Assembly (NCBI RefSeq): GCF_900129935.1
Contig: NZ_FQXJ01000008.1
Location: 1 to 64,000 of the forward strand
Origin: Desulfosporosinus lacus DSM 15449
GTDB taxonomy: Bacteria > Bacillota > Desulfitobacteriia > Desulfitobacteriales > Desulfitobacteriaceae
Length of the DNA stretch: 64,000 nucleotides
Reading direction: 5' to 3'
In this document: piece after piece, positions 1 through 9,052 of the stretch
Numbering within the stretch: position 1 is the stretch's first letter
Layout of the letters: each line of letters opens with the position of its first letter
Notes under the pieces: generated by a model
Told to the model about the DNA's origin: nothing
Database searches by the model: none
The model's input: only the letters and a program-made list of their open reading frames with translations
Position numbers and translations under genes: made by a program

Positions 1-439
1 AGAAACTGTAACCATAGTTGGACCTAAAGGAAGTTTAGAGAAGGTCCGTGTCTTAGGACCTGTGAGAAAAAACACGCAAGTGGAAATCAGCGTCACGGAT
101 TGTTTTAAATTAGGCATCAAGCCAGTCATCCGAGATTCGGGGCAACATGAAGGAACTCCCGGGCTTCAGATCGCAGGTCCAGTCGGTAAGGTCGACCTTA
201 AAGCAGGGGTCATGGTAGCAAGCAGACACATCCACCTGCACAGCAACGATGCTAAAGAGTGGTCCCTAAAGGATGGAGACCGTGTGTGTGTAAAAGTCGA
301 GAGTCAGCGTCCCATGGTCTATGAAGATGTGTTGATTCGGGTAAGTGACCAATACCGTAAAGAAATGCACCTGGATCTGGATGAAGCCAATGCGGCGCTT
401 ATCAACGCAACGAGCCAGGGCAAACTCATGGGGGTATGA
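1..439 (+). CDS. pduL: Phosphate propanoyltransferase PduL, 5'-truncated by the window edge
   Basis: PduL is the microcompartment phosphotransacylase that turns acyl-CoA into acyl-phosphate inside the shell. The reading frame is open from base 2 with no stop, so the gene begins upstream of the window; a GTG at 62 is in frame but internal. The visible part holds the family hallmark ASRHIH, whose histidines bind zinc, followed by a second barrel half ending GKLMGV. The stop overlaps the region of the next start, so the genes are translationally coupled. The neighbours (EutN, PduS-like, PduT, EutQ) confirm a microcompartment context. The substrate (acetyl- or propionyl-CoA) cannot be read from this fragment. 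Confidence 0.93.
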   Translation, partial: ETVTIVGPKGSLEKVRVLGPVRKNTQVEISVTDCFKLGIKPVIRDSGQHEGTPGLQIAGPVGKVDLKAGVMVASRHIHLHSNDAKEWSLKDGDRVCVKVESQRPMVYEDVLIRVSDQYRKEMHLDLDEANAALINATSQGKLMGV

Positions 440-441
440 CC

Positions 442-1305
442 ATGAATGAAGAATTGATCAACCAAATCGTGCGCCGTATCCTGTCAGAGCCTTCCTTGCA
501 AGGGTTACTCCAAGGAAAGGGTGGCCAGGAAGGGAATCAGACCGTTAGATCCGAAGCCTTAGTCCTCTTGAACTATGTCTCGGATTTTCCGCGGGTCTTA
601 ACTGCAGTTCAACGACAGTGGGGAGCCAACTATAAGCTTAGCATCTTTCCAAGTGACCAGGTTTTCACAGCTAAGCCGGTACTGCCTGCAGGCATGACCT
701 GGACCACGGTTCAAGACGCTCTGGGCAAGTCCGACTGGCAAAAACTAATCCTGCCAACCTGTTCCCCAAATACCTTGGCTAAAGCCGCCTTAGGGATACG
801 AGATAACCCTATCTGTGAGATGATTGGGCGAGGGATAAGTAAAGGATGTGCCATCGAGCTTGTGACGGAGTATCTTGGCTTAACGGCAGAAACTCCTCAA
901 GCCTACAGAGACCTTTATGAAGGATATCTCAAAAAAGTACAGACTTACGGTTTCATTCTCAGGGAGACCCTAGAGGAAGATTACACTTTCGCTTCAGATA
1001 ATAGGACAGTTCCTGCCTCACAAAGCACAAGCGTAGGAAGAACAGTCCAACAACAAATAATTCATCCTGAGCAGACATCATGGAGTTGTGAGCAGAAGCA
1101 AACGGCCTCATATGCAGAGAGTATTTCCACGCAGAGAGGGATCTGCTTCGAGAAAAAATTCTTGGGTGATAAACAGGCCTATTCGTTTCCTGAAGACTCA
1201 AAGATCTTCGTGAAACAGGGAACCGTCATTTCACCACTGGCCCGAGATACTCTAAAGCTTCGCCGAATTGAGTTGTGTATAGAGAAGGAGGCAGGGCGAC
1301 AATGA
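442..1305 (+). CDS. Microcompartment flavoprotein-like protein with PduM-like C-terminus
   Basis: Three parts can be seen. The first ~20 residues (MNEELINQIVRRIL) form a short amphipathic helix followed by a Gln/Gly-rich linker, like the encapsulation peptides of microcompartment cargo. Residues ~40-180 carry a stretch resembling the flavoprotein (Dfp/PF02441) family, with PTCSPNTLAKAALGIRDN in place of the usual PATANTIAKIANGIADN. The last ~40 residues (VISPLARDTLKLRRIEL) resemble the PduM C-terminus. ATG 442 was chosen over ATG 436 because GGGGGT at 430-435 spaces properly only to 442. The stop overlaps eutN. No catalytic role is established; a structural or flavin-binding role in the shell lumen is inference. 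Confidence 0.7.
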   Translation: MNEELINQIVRRILSEPSLQGLLQGKGGQEGNQTVRSEALVLLNYVSDFPRVLTAVQRQWGANYKLSIFPSDQVFTAKPVLPAGMTWTTVQDALGKSDWQKLILPTCSPNTLAKAALGIRDNPICEMIGRGISKGCAIELVTEYLGLTAETPQAYRDLYEGYLKKVQTYGFILRETLEEDYTFASDNRTVPASQSTSVGRTVQQQIIHPEQTSWSCEQKQTASYAESISTQRGICFEKKFLGDKQAYSFPEDSKIFVKQGTVISPLARDTLKLRRIELCIEKEAGRQ

Positions 1306-1595
1306 TTTTAGCCCGTGTCATAGGGAATGTATGGTCAACCCGTAAAGAAGAATCTTTACGCGGTCTGAAGTTTCTTGTCGTTCAACCCGTTACTCTCACT
1401 TACGATGAAGCGGGATTACCCAAGCTTATGGAATTTGGAAATTCCCTCGTAGCCGCGGACCAAATTGGAGCAGGAGAAGATGAGATAGTCATGGTTGCCA
1501 GCGGCTCCTCGGCCCGGCAAGGGTTAAGCAATCATAATATCCCTGTTGATGCAACCATCGTAGGAATTATTGACAAAGAAACCTTTGGAGCGTGA
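1302..1595 (+). CDS. eutN: EutN/CcmL-family microcompartment vertex protein
   Basis: A 97-residue BMC-P protein that forms pentamers capping the shell vertices. It starts MILARVIGNVWSTRKEESLRG, the typical EutN opening, and contains GAGEDEIVMVASGSSAR, the conserved pentamer-core strand and turn. It ends VDATIVGIID, also typical. A GTG nine codons upstream (1275) lies in the same frame, but AGGAGG at about 1286-1291 is well placed for ATG 1302, and the ATGA overlap with the preceding gene supports coupling. Length matches the family (about 90-100 aa). Confidence 0.93.
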   Translation: MILARVIGNVWSTRKEESLRGLKFLVVQPVTLTYDEAGLPKLMEFGNSLVAADQIGAGEDEIVMVASGSSARQGLSNHNIPVDATIVGIIDKETFGA

Positions 1596-1605
1596 GCTAG
1601 AGTAG

Positions 1606-3000
1606 GTGAAAGAAAGAGATATGATAGAAGAAATCAAGAACGTCAGTTTTAATGGCTTAAGTATAAACGAGATAAGCGCAGATCAGCTTAGCCTGCACGT
1701 AAGGAATGCTGGCGTAGTCGGAGCTGGGGGGGCTGGCTTTCCGACTCATGTCAAATTATCAGCTAAGGCTGAGATCGTCATTGTAAACGCTGCTGAATGT
1801 GAGCCCCTGCTCAAAACTGACCAGCAACTTGCCGCGCGCTATCCAGAGCAAGTCGTTAAAGGTCTAAGTATAGCCATGAAAGCAACCGGAGCCCAACAAG
1901 GAATTATCGCTTTAAAAGCAAAATATCATGAAGCGATAGCAGCCTTAGAGCCCCACCTAAGCGCTAACATGCAATTATCGATCATGCCGGATATTTATCC
2001 TGCTGGAGATGAAGTCATCACTATCTGGCTAACAACTGGACGTCGAGTGCCTCCTGGGGGCATACCATTAAATATCGGAGTCGTTGTAAATAATGTTCAA
2101 ACCCTAATTAATGTGGCTTATGCAGTAGAAGGAAAACCTGTCACCACTCGGACCCTCACGCTAACTGGGGCGGTTAAAAAGCCGATCACAGTCACTGTTC
2201 CGATAGGGACCTCCTTGCGCGATGTACTCGAACTGGCAGGCGGTGTTGATAAGGAACTTACATATATTAACGGCGGCCCTATGATGGGGACCCTGATTCC
2301 TGATCTTTCGGCACCTGTCACAAAAACCACGGGCGGATTGATCGGTCTGCCCAAAGACCATCCGCTCATCAAACGAAAAACCATGAGCGTAGAAGCCGTC
2401 TTACGGATCGCCAAGACCGTCTGCGAGCAGTGCAATTTCTGTACCGAGCTTTGCCCCAGACACATGATCGGACACGAACTCTCTCCCCATAAACTCATCC
2501 GAGCGGTGAACTACAAAAGCATCGGAGATCCGTTGTTGATAACCAGTGCCTTAACTTGTTCCGAGTGTGGTGTGTGTGAAGCCTATGCTTGTCCCGTGGG
2601 AATCTCACCGCTTAGAGTGAATGTCGCTTTAAAAGCAGAGCTTAGAGCCCAGGGTATTAAATATCAGGGAGAACTCGGGAAAGAAGATCCGATGGCCAAA
2701 CATCGCTTAATCCCATCCTCACGTTTAATGGATCGCTTGAGACTTCGGCCCTGGTATAAAGAAGCCCCTTTATCGTTAGAGGGGTATGAACCTGATGAAG
2801 TTAACCTAAAACTTCAACAGCACATTGGCGCACCCGCAGTCTCTGTTGTCAAAGTCGGAGACGTTGTTCGAAGTGGACAACTCATCGGAGAAATTCCAGC
2901 AGGTGCCCTAGGAGCAAAAGTCCACGCCAGTATAGACGGGACCGTGACGCAAATCACCCCCCAAGCCATTACGATACGGAAAGGTGGTGCTACCAAATGA
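1606..3000 (+). CDS. pduS: RnfC/PduS-type iron-sulfur flavin electron-transfer protein
   Basis: A PduS-like oxidoreductase proposed to move electrons across or within the microcompartment shell. The N-terminal part carries GVVGAGGAGFPTHVKL, the RnfC-like NADH/FMN-binding start. An SLBB-like middle follows. Two [4Fe-4S] motifs are visible: CEQCNFCTELCP near residue 270 and CSECGVCEAYACP near residue 310. The C-terminal ~60 residues (GDVVRSGQLIGEIP...IDGTVTQI) are the RnfC barrel-sandwich domain. At 464 aa it matches PduS (~450 aa). The start is GTG 1606; ATG 1621 in the same frame is possible because neither has a strong ribosome site. The stop overlaps pduT by 4 bp; the known PduS-PduT pairing supports the call. 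Confidence 0.9.
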   Translation: MKERDMIEEIKNVSFNGLSINEISADQLSLHVRNAGVVGAGGAGFPTHVKLSAKAEIVIVNAAECEPLLKTDQQLAARYPEQVVKGLSIAMKATGAQQGIIALKAKYHEAIAALEPHLSANMQLSIMPDIYPAGDEVITIWLTTGRRVPPGGIPLNIGVVVNNVQTLINVAYAVEGKPVTTRTLTLTGAVKKPITVTVPIGTSLRDVLELAGGVDKELTYINGGPMMGTLIPDLSAPVTKTTGGLIGLPKDHPLIKRKTMSVEAVLRIAKTVCEQCNFCTELCPRHMIGHELSPHKLIRAVNYKSIGDPLLITSALTCSECGVCEAYACPVGISPLRVNVALKAELRAQGIKYQGELGKEDPMAKHRLIPSSRLMDRLRLRPWYKEAPLSLEGYEPDEVNLKLQQHIGAPAVSVVKVGDVVRSGQLIGEIPAGALGAKVHASIDGTVTQITPQAITIRKGGATK

Positions 3001-3545
3001 TCCATGCCATAGGGCTGGTCGAATTAACAAGCATAGCACAAGGCATTGAATGTGCCGATATCATGGTCAAAACAGCCGACGTGACCATTTTGGCAGCTAA
3101 AACTATCTGTCCGGGAAAATATATCGTTTTGGTCAGCGGAGATGTATCGGGAGTTCAGCAGTCCGTGAACGCCGGCATTGACTTAGGAGCGGAAACAGTG
3201 GTGGATTCCTTCGTCATCCCCAATGTCCATCCCTCCATATTGCCAGCCATTGGGCGCGCCAACACACTTAAGGATATCAAAGCCTTAGGGATTATCGAAA
3301 CCTATAGTGTGGCATCCTTAATTGAAGCTGCAGATGCAGCCGTAAAAGCAGGGGACGTTGAGCCTTTACTTATCCATCTGGCCTTTGGAATCGGCGGCAA
3401 GAGCTATACCCTGCTTACTGGAGAAGTAGCCTCCGTCAAAGCAGCCGTCGAAGAAGGAAGCGCTTTAGCGAGTGAGAAAGGTTTGCTTATCCGCCAGGTT
3501 GTCATACCACGCCCCGCGAAGCAATTAATTGAAAGCTTATTATAA
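2997..3545 (+). CDS. pduT: PduT-like tandem BMC-domain shell protein with [4Fe-4S] cysteine
   Basis: A trimeric shell protein with two BMC domains (about residues 4-80 and 95-180; IGLVELTSIAQGIECADIMVK and LIEAADAAVKAGDVEP mark the repeats). In PduT three subunits share one [4Fe-4S] cluster at the central pore through Cys38. Here Cys38 falls exactly in the pore loop KTICPGKY, so the cluster site is conserved. Length is 182 aa against ~184 in Salmonella. It overlaps the pduS-like gene, fitting an electron conduit from PduS to the shell. Confidence 0.93.
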   Translation: MIHAIGLVELTSIAQGIECADIMVKTADVTILAAKTICPGKYIVLVSGDVSGVQQSVNAGIDLGAETVVDSFVIPNVHPSILPAIGRANTLKDIKALGIIETYSVASLIEAADAAVKAGDVEPLLIHLAFGIGGKSYTLLTGEVASVKAAVEEGSALASEKGLLIRQVVIPRPAKQLIESLL

Positions 3546-3628
3546 GCATAGAGCGAAGCTCGATGTTCAGTGTCCAAAGTCTGATCTCCGGCTTCTGACT
3601 TCTGACATCTAATTTTAGGAGGTGTACT

Positions 3629-4303
3629 ATGGGACGATTTATCTCGGCTAACGTTTTACGAGATATGGCCAAATTAGACAAAAATATTGTTTTGGAAGAG
3701 GATAGTGTACTGACTCCCTCCGCTAAAGATTTAGCCAAAGAGTTAGGGATTACGATAAGCAAAGGGAGACAAGAAATCATCAGTCATACTGTTGTAGGGC
3801 AATCGGTCGGACAACTAGTGAATTTACAATCTAGTGTTAAAGAAGTCCCAGTTTCCTCTGGAACCGTCACAGACGCAGAAAACCAAAGGCATGACCTAAA
3901 AAAAGCAGTACAAAAAATCCTGGGTGAGGTTCTCAAACCTGCTTGTGAGAACCCGACAGCGACTCATGTCAAAGGGGAAACCGTGGTAATCCAGCCCTTC
4001 CTGGAAGCTCCTCCGGGGCAAAAGGTGGGACTCGTCGACGTGATTGACTCACGGGTAGGAAATCTGGCTTCGGGTTTCATGACCTTTGATCATTCTAAGT
4101 TGCCATGGCTTCTAAACTATGATGAGGTTGATTATGTCATAGAGGGAGAGTTCGTTCTAGAAGTTGAGGGGCAAGTCTTCCACGCTAAAGCGGGCGATGT
4201 GCTTTATATTCCAAAAGGAAGTCAAGTGGTCTTTTCTTCTCCGACGTTTTGTAAAATATTCTATGCAACCTATCCTGCGAACTGGGCAGATCTTTGCGAT
4301 TAA
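3629..4303 (+). CDS. eutQ: EutQ-family ethanolamine-utilization cupin protein
   Basis: EutQ-like proteins accompany ethanolamine or propanediol microcompartments; Salmonella EutQ has acetate kinase activity. The N-terminal segment (MGRFISANVLRDMAKL...LTPSAKDLAKELGI) is a short region shared with EutT/EutQ openings. Residues ~120-224 are a cupin barrel: GFMTFDHSKLPWLLNYDEVDYVIEGEFVLEVEG and AKAGDVLYIPKGSQVVFSS. AGGAGGT at about 3618 sets the ATG. A gap of 83 bp separates it from pduT, larger than elsewhere in the operon, and a strong terminator follows. It is the last gene of the microcompartment operon. Confidence 0.9.
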   Translation: MGRFISANVLRDMAKLDKNIVLEEDSVLTPSAKDLAKELGITISKGRQEIISHTVVGQSVGQLVNLQSSVKEVPVSSGTVTDAENQRHDLKKAVQKILGEVLKPACENPTATHVKGETVVIQPFLEAPPGQKVGLVDVIDSRVGNLASGFMTFDHSKLPWLLNYDEVDYVIEGEFVLEVEGQVFHAKAGDVLYIPKGSQVVFSSPTFCKIFYATYPANWADLCD

Positions 4304-4332
4304 GGACATTAAGATAATCTAGGGCTATAATT

Positions 4333-4359
4333 ACTCTTCCTGAAAAGGAAGAGTTTTTT
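4333..4359 (+). terminator. Terminator of the microcompartment operon
   Basis: ACTCTTCC and GGAAGAGT form a perfect 8-bp stem with a 6-nt loop, followed by TTTTT. It lies 30 bp after eutQ. Confidence 0.9.
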
Positions 4360-4469
4360 ATGCCGACAGACAGTTTTTTTATTTAAAGGCTCATGGTAGC
4401 AAGGCGTGTTGAATATATTTAGTTCCATGGTTAGAAAATAATTTTATGTTACAATTAGGTAATAATTAG

Positions 4470-4498
4470 TTGACCACTTAAATAATAATTAGTATAAT
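4470..4498 (+). promoter_or_regulatory. Promoter of cydAB
   Basis: TTGACC (4470-4475), a 17-bp spacer and TATAAT (4493-4498) fit a sigma-A promoter closely. The leader to cydA is about 155 nt. The -10 region sits in AATAATAATTAGTATA, which is repeated in front of the Spo0E-like gene (19053-19068). I saw no clear Rex palindrome. The rest of 4360-4661 is AT-rich with no gene. Confidence 0.8.
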
Positions 4499-4661
4499 AT
4501 TAAATAACACTAAAAGGTTTAAATACATATATTTTAGGAACATAGATTTAGTGATATTCAAAGCAAGGACAAAAGAGACAAAAGAGACAGAAGGGAGGAG
4601 AATGATCAAAATCACAACATAAACGCCAAACCCTAAATGCTGATGAATTGGAGGTGTAACG

Positions 4662-6050
4662 ATGACTGAACTTATTTTATCCAGATTACAATTTGCGGTA
4701 ATTACGTCATATCATTTCTTGTTCGTGCCGTTGACATTAGGACTAGGGGTCCTCGTTGCTATGATGGAGACTTGGTATGTTAAAACAGGAAATGAAACCT
4801 ATAAAAAAATGACCAAGTTCTGGGGGAAATTATTCTTAATCAATTTTGCCATGGGTGTCGTTACTGGCATAGTTCAAGAGTTCCAATTTGGTATGAACTG
4901 GTCGGAATATTCACGTTTTGTTGGGGATATTTTTGGTGCGCCTTTAGCCATTGAGGCTTTAGTTGCGTTTTTTCTGGAGTCTACCTTTTTAGGATTATGG
5001 GTTTTTGGCTGGGATAAATTATCTAAGAAGGTTCATTTAATAACTATCTGGATTGTGGCAATTTCTTCAAACATATCGGCGTTCTTTATTCTAGTTGCTA
5101 ATTCGTTTATGCAAGAACCGGTTGGCTATATTTTACGTAATGGGCGCGCCGAGATGACCGATTTTCTGGCTGTGATTACAAATCCTCACGTGATATATCA
5201 ATTTCCTCATACCGTACTTAGCGGATTTGTCACGGCTGGGTTCTTTGTCATGGGCGTTAGTGCATACCACCTTTTGAAAAGGAGTCATCTTGATGTTTTT
5301 CGGCGTTCGTTTCATATGGCTGTGATCTTTGCCTTTATCAGTACCTTGGGAGTTGCCGGAGTAGGGCATATACAAGGAATGCACCTTGTTGAATCACAAC
5401 CTATGAAGATGGCTGCTGCTGAGGCACATTGGGAAACAGAAAATCCTGCAGGTTTATCGTTATATGCCTCAATCGATGAGCAAGGACAGAAGAATAACTT
5501 TGAAATCAAGATTCCCGGGATGTTAAGCTTCCTTTCGTATAACAGTTTTACAGGCGAGGTTAAGGGAATTCATGAACTTCAGAACTCCGCAGTTCAAGAA
5601 TATGGGCCAGGAAATTATGTTCCGCCGGTAGCGTCTTTATTCTGGAGTTTCCGAATTATGTTGACCGCAGGTATGTGGTTAGTGTTGATGGCTTTGCTAG
5701 GACTTTATTTCTATAAAACGAAAGTCTATGAACAAAATACTTTGTTCTTGAAACTTTTGCTCTGGACGATCCCAGTTCCCTATATAGCTAATATTGCGGG
5801 GTGGTTTTTAGCAGAAGTCGGACGTCAACCTTGGATTGTTTATGGGCTACAAAGAGTTGAACATGGTGTGTCAACCTCAGTTTCAATGTTTTCCATGTTG
5901 ATTGCCTTTGTGGGCTTTATGCTGGTATATGCAGCCTTGGCGGCAGCGGATCTTTACCTGATGGTTAAGTTTATTAAGAAAGGTCCGGAAGAGGCTAATG
6001 TGGATGAACACCTGAATAGTGAAGTTAAGGGGGCGTCATTATGGACTTAA
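4662..6050 (+). CDS. cydA: Cytochrome bd ubiquinol/menaquinol oxidase subunit I
   Basis: The catalytic subunit of the membrane bd-type terminal oxidase; it binds hemes b558, b595 and d, oxidises quinol and reduces O2. About nine membrane segments are visible. His18 (ITSYHFLFVPLTLG) is the expected heme ligand; GRQPWIVYGLQRVEHGVS near the C-terminus is the family signature. At 462 aa it is the short-Q-loop form common in Gram-positives. AGGTG upstream of ATG fits. It overlaps cydB by 10 bp. In an anaerobe this oxidase most likely scavenges oxygen. Confidence 0.97.
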   Translation: MTELILSRLQFAVITSYHFLFVPLTLGLGVLVAMMETWYVKTGNETYKKMTKFWGKLFLINFAMGVVTGIVQEFQFGMNWSEYSRFVGDIFGAPLAIEALVAFFLESTFLGLWVFGWDKLSKKVHLITIWIVAISSNISAFFILVANSFMQEPVGYILRNGRAEMTDFLAVITNPHVIYQFPHTVLSGFVTAGFFVMGVSAYHLLKRSHLDVFRRSFHMAVIFAFISTLGVAGVGHIQGMHLVESQPMKMAAAEAHWETENPAGLSLYASIDEQGQKNNFEIKIPGMLSFLSYNSFTGEVKGIHELQNSAVQEYGPGNYVPPVASLFWSFRIMLTAGMWLVLMALLGLYFYKTKVYEQNTLFLKLLLWTIPVPYIANIAGWFLAEVGRQPWIVYGLQRVEHGVSTSVSMFSMLIAFVGFMLVYAALAAADLYLMVKFIKKGPEEANVDEHLNSEVKGASLWT

Positions 6051-7045
6051 ATATCCTCTGGTTCATACTCATTACCGTTCTGTTTGCAGGCTTCTTTTTT
6101 CTGGAAGGGTTTGATTTTGGAGTAGGAATTTTACTTCCTTTCCTGGGTAAAAACGATCAAGAGCGTCGAGTCCTCATTAATACCATCGGACCGCACTGGG
6201 ATGGAAATGAAGTTTGGTTGATTACGGCCGGTGGAGCCATGTTTGCAGCATTTCCAAATTGGTACTCCACCTTGTTTAGTGGCTTCTTTCTCGCCTTGTT
6301 TCTAGTGTTAGTTTCCTTAATAGTTCGTGGTGTTGCCTTCGAATTTCGCAGCAGTGATTCCAATCCGCTTTGGCGAAGTACGTGGGACTGGATGATTTTC
6401 ACAGGAAGCTTCTTGTCAGCTCTTCTTTGGGGCGTTGCAATGACAAATCTGGTTAGAGGAGTACCGATTGATGCGAAAATGCAATATGTTGGAACCTTCT
6501 TTGATCTTCTCTCTCCGTATGCTATAGTTGGCGGTTTAACCACGCTGCTCGTTTTCATGTTTCATGGTGCCTTGTTCCTGAGCCTAAAGACCACTGGTGA
6601 GATGGCTGAGCGGGCTATGAAAGCGGCCCAAAGTATTGCAATAGCAGCAATTCCGGTAGTTATACTGTTGGCTGGTCTAAGCTATTTCCAGACGGATCTC
6701 TTTGCAAGTTTAGGTGCGAGTATTACCTTAATTGGTTCCGGAGCAGCCCTTATCTTAGCCTTAATTTTGATACGTTCTCGTAAAGCAGGCTGGGCGTTTA
6801 TCCTGAATGGTCTAACCATTCTGTTGTTCACCGTATCCTTATTCTGGGGGCTTTTCCCTCGCGTGATGGTTTCTAGTCTCAACATGCAGTGGAGTCTAAC
6901 CATTTATAATGCATCGTCAAGCCCATACACACTGAAAATAATGACGATCATAGCTTTGGTTATGGTACCCATTGTGCTTCTGTATCAAGGATGGACTTAT
7001 TGGGTCTTCCGCAATCGCGTCACAGAAAAAAACCTTCACTATTAA
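6041..7045 (+). CDS. cydB: Cytochrome bd oxidase subunit II
   Basis: Membrane partner of CydA. It opens MDLNILWFILITVLFAGFFFLEGFDFGVGILLPFLG, the standard CydB first helix with the GFDFG motif, followed by RRVLINTIGPHWDGNEVWLITAGGA, the most conserved family stretch. Eight to nine membrane helices fit the 334 aa. It overlaps the cydA 3' end, and a terminator follows directly, so cydAB and cydDC are probably separate transcription units. Confidence 0.97.
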   Translation: MDLNILWFILITVLFAGFFFLEGFDFGVGILLPFLGKNDQERRVLINTIGPHWDGNEVWLITAGGAMFAAFPNWYSTLFSGFFLALFLVLVSLIVRGVAFEFRSSDSNPLWRSTWDWMIFTGSFLSALLWGVAMTNLVRGVPIDAKMQYVGTFFDLLSPYAIVGGLTTLLVFMFHGALFLSLKTTGEMAERAMKAAQSIAIAAIPVVILLAGLSYFQTDLFASLGASITLIGSGAALILALILIRSRKAGWAFILNGLTILLFTVSLFWGLFPRVMVSSLNMQWSLTIYNASSSPYTLKIMTIIALVMVPIVLLYQGWTYWVFRNRVTEKNLHY

Positions 7046-7061
7046 GAAGGTTTTCATATAG

Positions 7062-7096
7062 AATAAGGGGCAAGATATATCTTGCCCCTTATTTTT
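7062..7096 (+). terminator. Terminator after cydB
   Basis: A perfect 16-bp palindromic arm pair (AATAAGGGGCAAGATA and TATCTTGCCCCTTATT) followed by TTTTT. A smaller AACCTTC/GAAGGTT hairpin overlaps the cydB stop just upstream. Confidence 0.92.
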
Positions 7097-7291
7097 AAAG
7101 ACCTCAAAATAGCTCAAGAACCGTCTTCATATCCTACCCATACTAAGCCCAGCTGACCAGGATTTAAGGGGCAATTGCAAATTGAACACTTTCAATAACT
7201 TCAGCATCCAACAAGAGAGTGAATGGGAACGGTGTGAACGTGCAATGCCCCCTTGCCTTCAAAGCCCCAACTTGTGCTAGGAGATGACAAT

Positions 7292-9052
7292 ATGTTTAAT
7301 AAACGGTTAATCCGGGAGGGGAAGTCTGTTTGGGGATTTCTGTCGCTCACGGTTGGCCTCAATATAGGGATTGCATTACTCGCAGTCCTTCAGGCTTGGT
7401 TTTTCTCCAGCATTGTTGCAAGGGTCTTCTTGGAGGGGGCGTCTCTTAAAGCAGTCTGGAATTCTCTGATAATGATTCTCGGAATCTTTGGTATAAGAGC
7501 AGTTTTTCAATGGTGCAGCGAGATATGTGCTTTTGAAGCATCCTCCCGTATCAGGATAAGTTTACGGGAACGTTTGCTGAACCATATCATGTCCTTAGGA
7601 CCAATGTATGCTCGAGGAGAACGATCAGGAGAGTTAATCACAACTGTGGTGGATGGAATAGAAGCACTTGAGGATTATTTCTCCAAATCCCTGCCTCAAA
7701 TGGTTCTGGCGGCAGGGATACCGCTCTTAATTCTAATATTTGTGTTCCCCCTGGATTGGAAGTCCGGCTTAATTCTACTTTTGACGGGTCCGCTCATTCC
7801 AATCTTTATGATGTTGATTGGAAAAATGGCAGAAAAAAAGTCACTTCAGCAGTGGCAAAGCTTAAGTTGGATGAGTGCTCATTTTTTAGATGTATTACAG
7901 GGTTTAACGACACTTAAAGCTTTTGGCCGCGCAAAAGATCAGATACATGTAATCGAAAGAGTTAGTGATTCTTTTCGAAAAACAACACTCAGTGTCTTGA
8001 GAGTAGCTTTCTTATCTGCGCTGGTCCTAGAGTTTCTAGCCACAATTAGCACAGCCTTGGTTGCAGTTACTATAGGATTGAGGTTGGTCAATGGAACCCT
8101 CTCTTACTCATCGGGGTTGTTTCTCTTACTGCTTGCTCCTGAATTCTATACCCCGCTAAGAAACCTCGGCTTAAATTTTCATGCTGGCTTATCTGGGATA
8201 AACGCTGCTGTTCGTATCTTTGAAATATTAGATCTCCCTTTAATGAATGAGATCAAACAGCAAACAGTCAATGATGATTTCGTTGCAAAGCGTCAAGATC
8301 AGGTGTTACTATCGAATTTTAATATTTCTTTTAAACAAGTTGGCTTAACTTATCAAGCCGGAGAGACTCCCACTCTAAAAGGGATCAATTTTTCCATAAA
8401 TTCTGGAGAAAAGATAGCTCTCGTCGGTCCAAGCGGAGCAGGTAAAACATCCATTGCTCAACTGCTGCTTCGTTTTATTCCCCCTGCTTCAGGACAAGTT
8501 TTCGTCAATGAAACTTTGCTCGATACAATTTCCGTGGAAAAATGGCGGGATCAGATCGCTTATGTTCCCCAAAATCCACATTTATTTGCGGGCAGCATAG
8601 CGGAAAATATTCGCTTTGGCAGGTCTTCTGCAACCTTGGAAGAGGTTGTCAGAGCAGCTCAGGAGGCCTCAGCCAATGAATTTATTATGAATCTTCCGGA
8701 TGGATACCAAACTCACCTGGGAGAAGGAGGCACTCGCTTAAGCGGAGGACAGGCCCAAAGGATTGCACTTGCCAGGGCATTTTTAAAAGATGCCCCGCTT
8801 CTTATTTTGGATGAAGCAACTTCAAACTTGGACTTAGAGAGTGAGTACTTTGTTCAGGAGGCCTTGCAACGCTTATTAAGAGGAAGGACTGCCTTAATCA
8901 TTGCCCACCGGCTGGATACGGTTTTCCAAGCAAGTCGCATCCTGGTAATGGATCAGGGGCAGATCATAGAAGAGGGTACTCATGAGGAATTGATGGAAGT
9001 GCAGGGGCTTTATTTTCGCATGGTGAAAGAATATCGAGGTGAATTACCATGA
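7292..9052 (+). CDS. cydD: CydD, thiol/heme-type ABC exporter subunit for bd oxidase assembly
   Basis: Half of the heterodimeric CydDC exporter needed to assemble cytochrome bd. The N-terminal ~320 residues hold about six membrane helices; the C-terminal part is an ABC ATPase with Walker A GPSGAGKTS, signature LSGGQAQR and Walker B LLILDEATSNLD. ATG 7292 was chosen: AGGAG at about 7278-7282 precedes it, while the in-frame TTG at 7253 has no good site. It overlaps cydC by 4 bp. The 246 bp before it hold no gene that I can support. Confidence 0.94.
   Translation: MFNKRLIREGKSVWGFLSLTVGLNIGIALLAVLQAWFFSSIVARVFLEGASLKAVWNSLIMILGIFGIRAVFQWCSEICAFEASSRIRISLRERLLNHIMSLGPMYARGERSGELITTVVDGIEALEDYFSKSLPQMVLAAGIPLLILIFVFPLDWKSGLILLLTGPLIPIFMMLIGKMAEKKSLQQWQSLSWMSAHFLDVLQGLTTLKAFGRAKDQIHVIERVSDSFRKTTLSVLRVAFLSALVLEFLATISTALVAVTIGLRLVNGTLSYSSGLFLLLLAPEFYTPLRNLGLNFHAGLSGINAAVRIFEILDLPLMNEIKQQTVNDDFVAKRQDQVLLSNFNISFKQVGLTYQAGETPTLKGINFSINSGEKIALVGPSGAGKTSIAQLLLRFIPPASGQVFVNETLLDTISVEKWRDQIAYVPQNPHLFAGSIAENIRFGRSSATLEEVVRAAQEASANEFIMNLPDGYQTHLGEGGTRLSGGQAQRIALARAFLKDAPLLILDEATSNLDLESEYFVQEALQRLLRGRTALIIAHRLDTVFQASRILVMDQGQIIEEGTHEELMEVQGLYFRMVKEYRGELP

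Noticed and set aside
4360-4661. Rex-type operator for cydAB
   Set aside because: I looked for a TTGTGAA/TTCACAA or TTGTTAA/TTAACAA palindrome and found none of acceptable quality.
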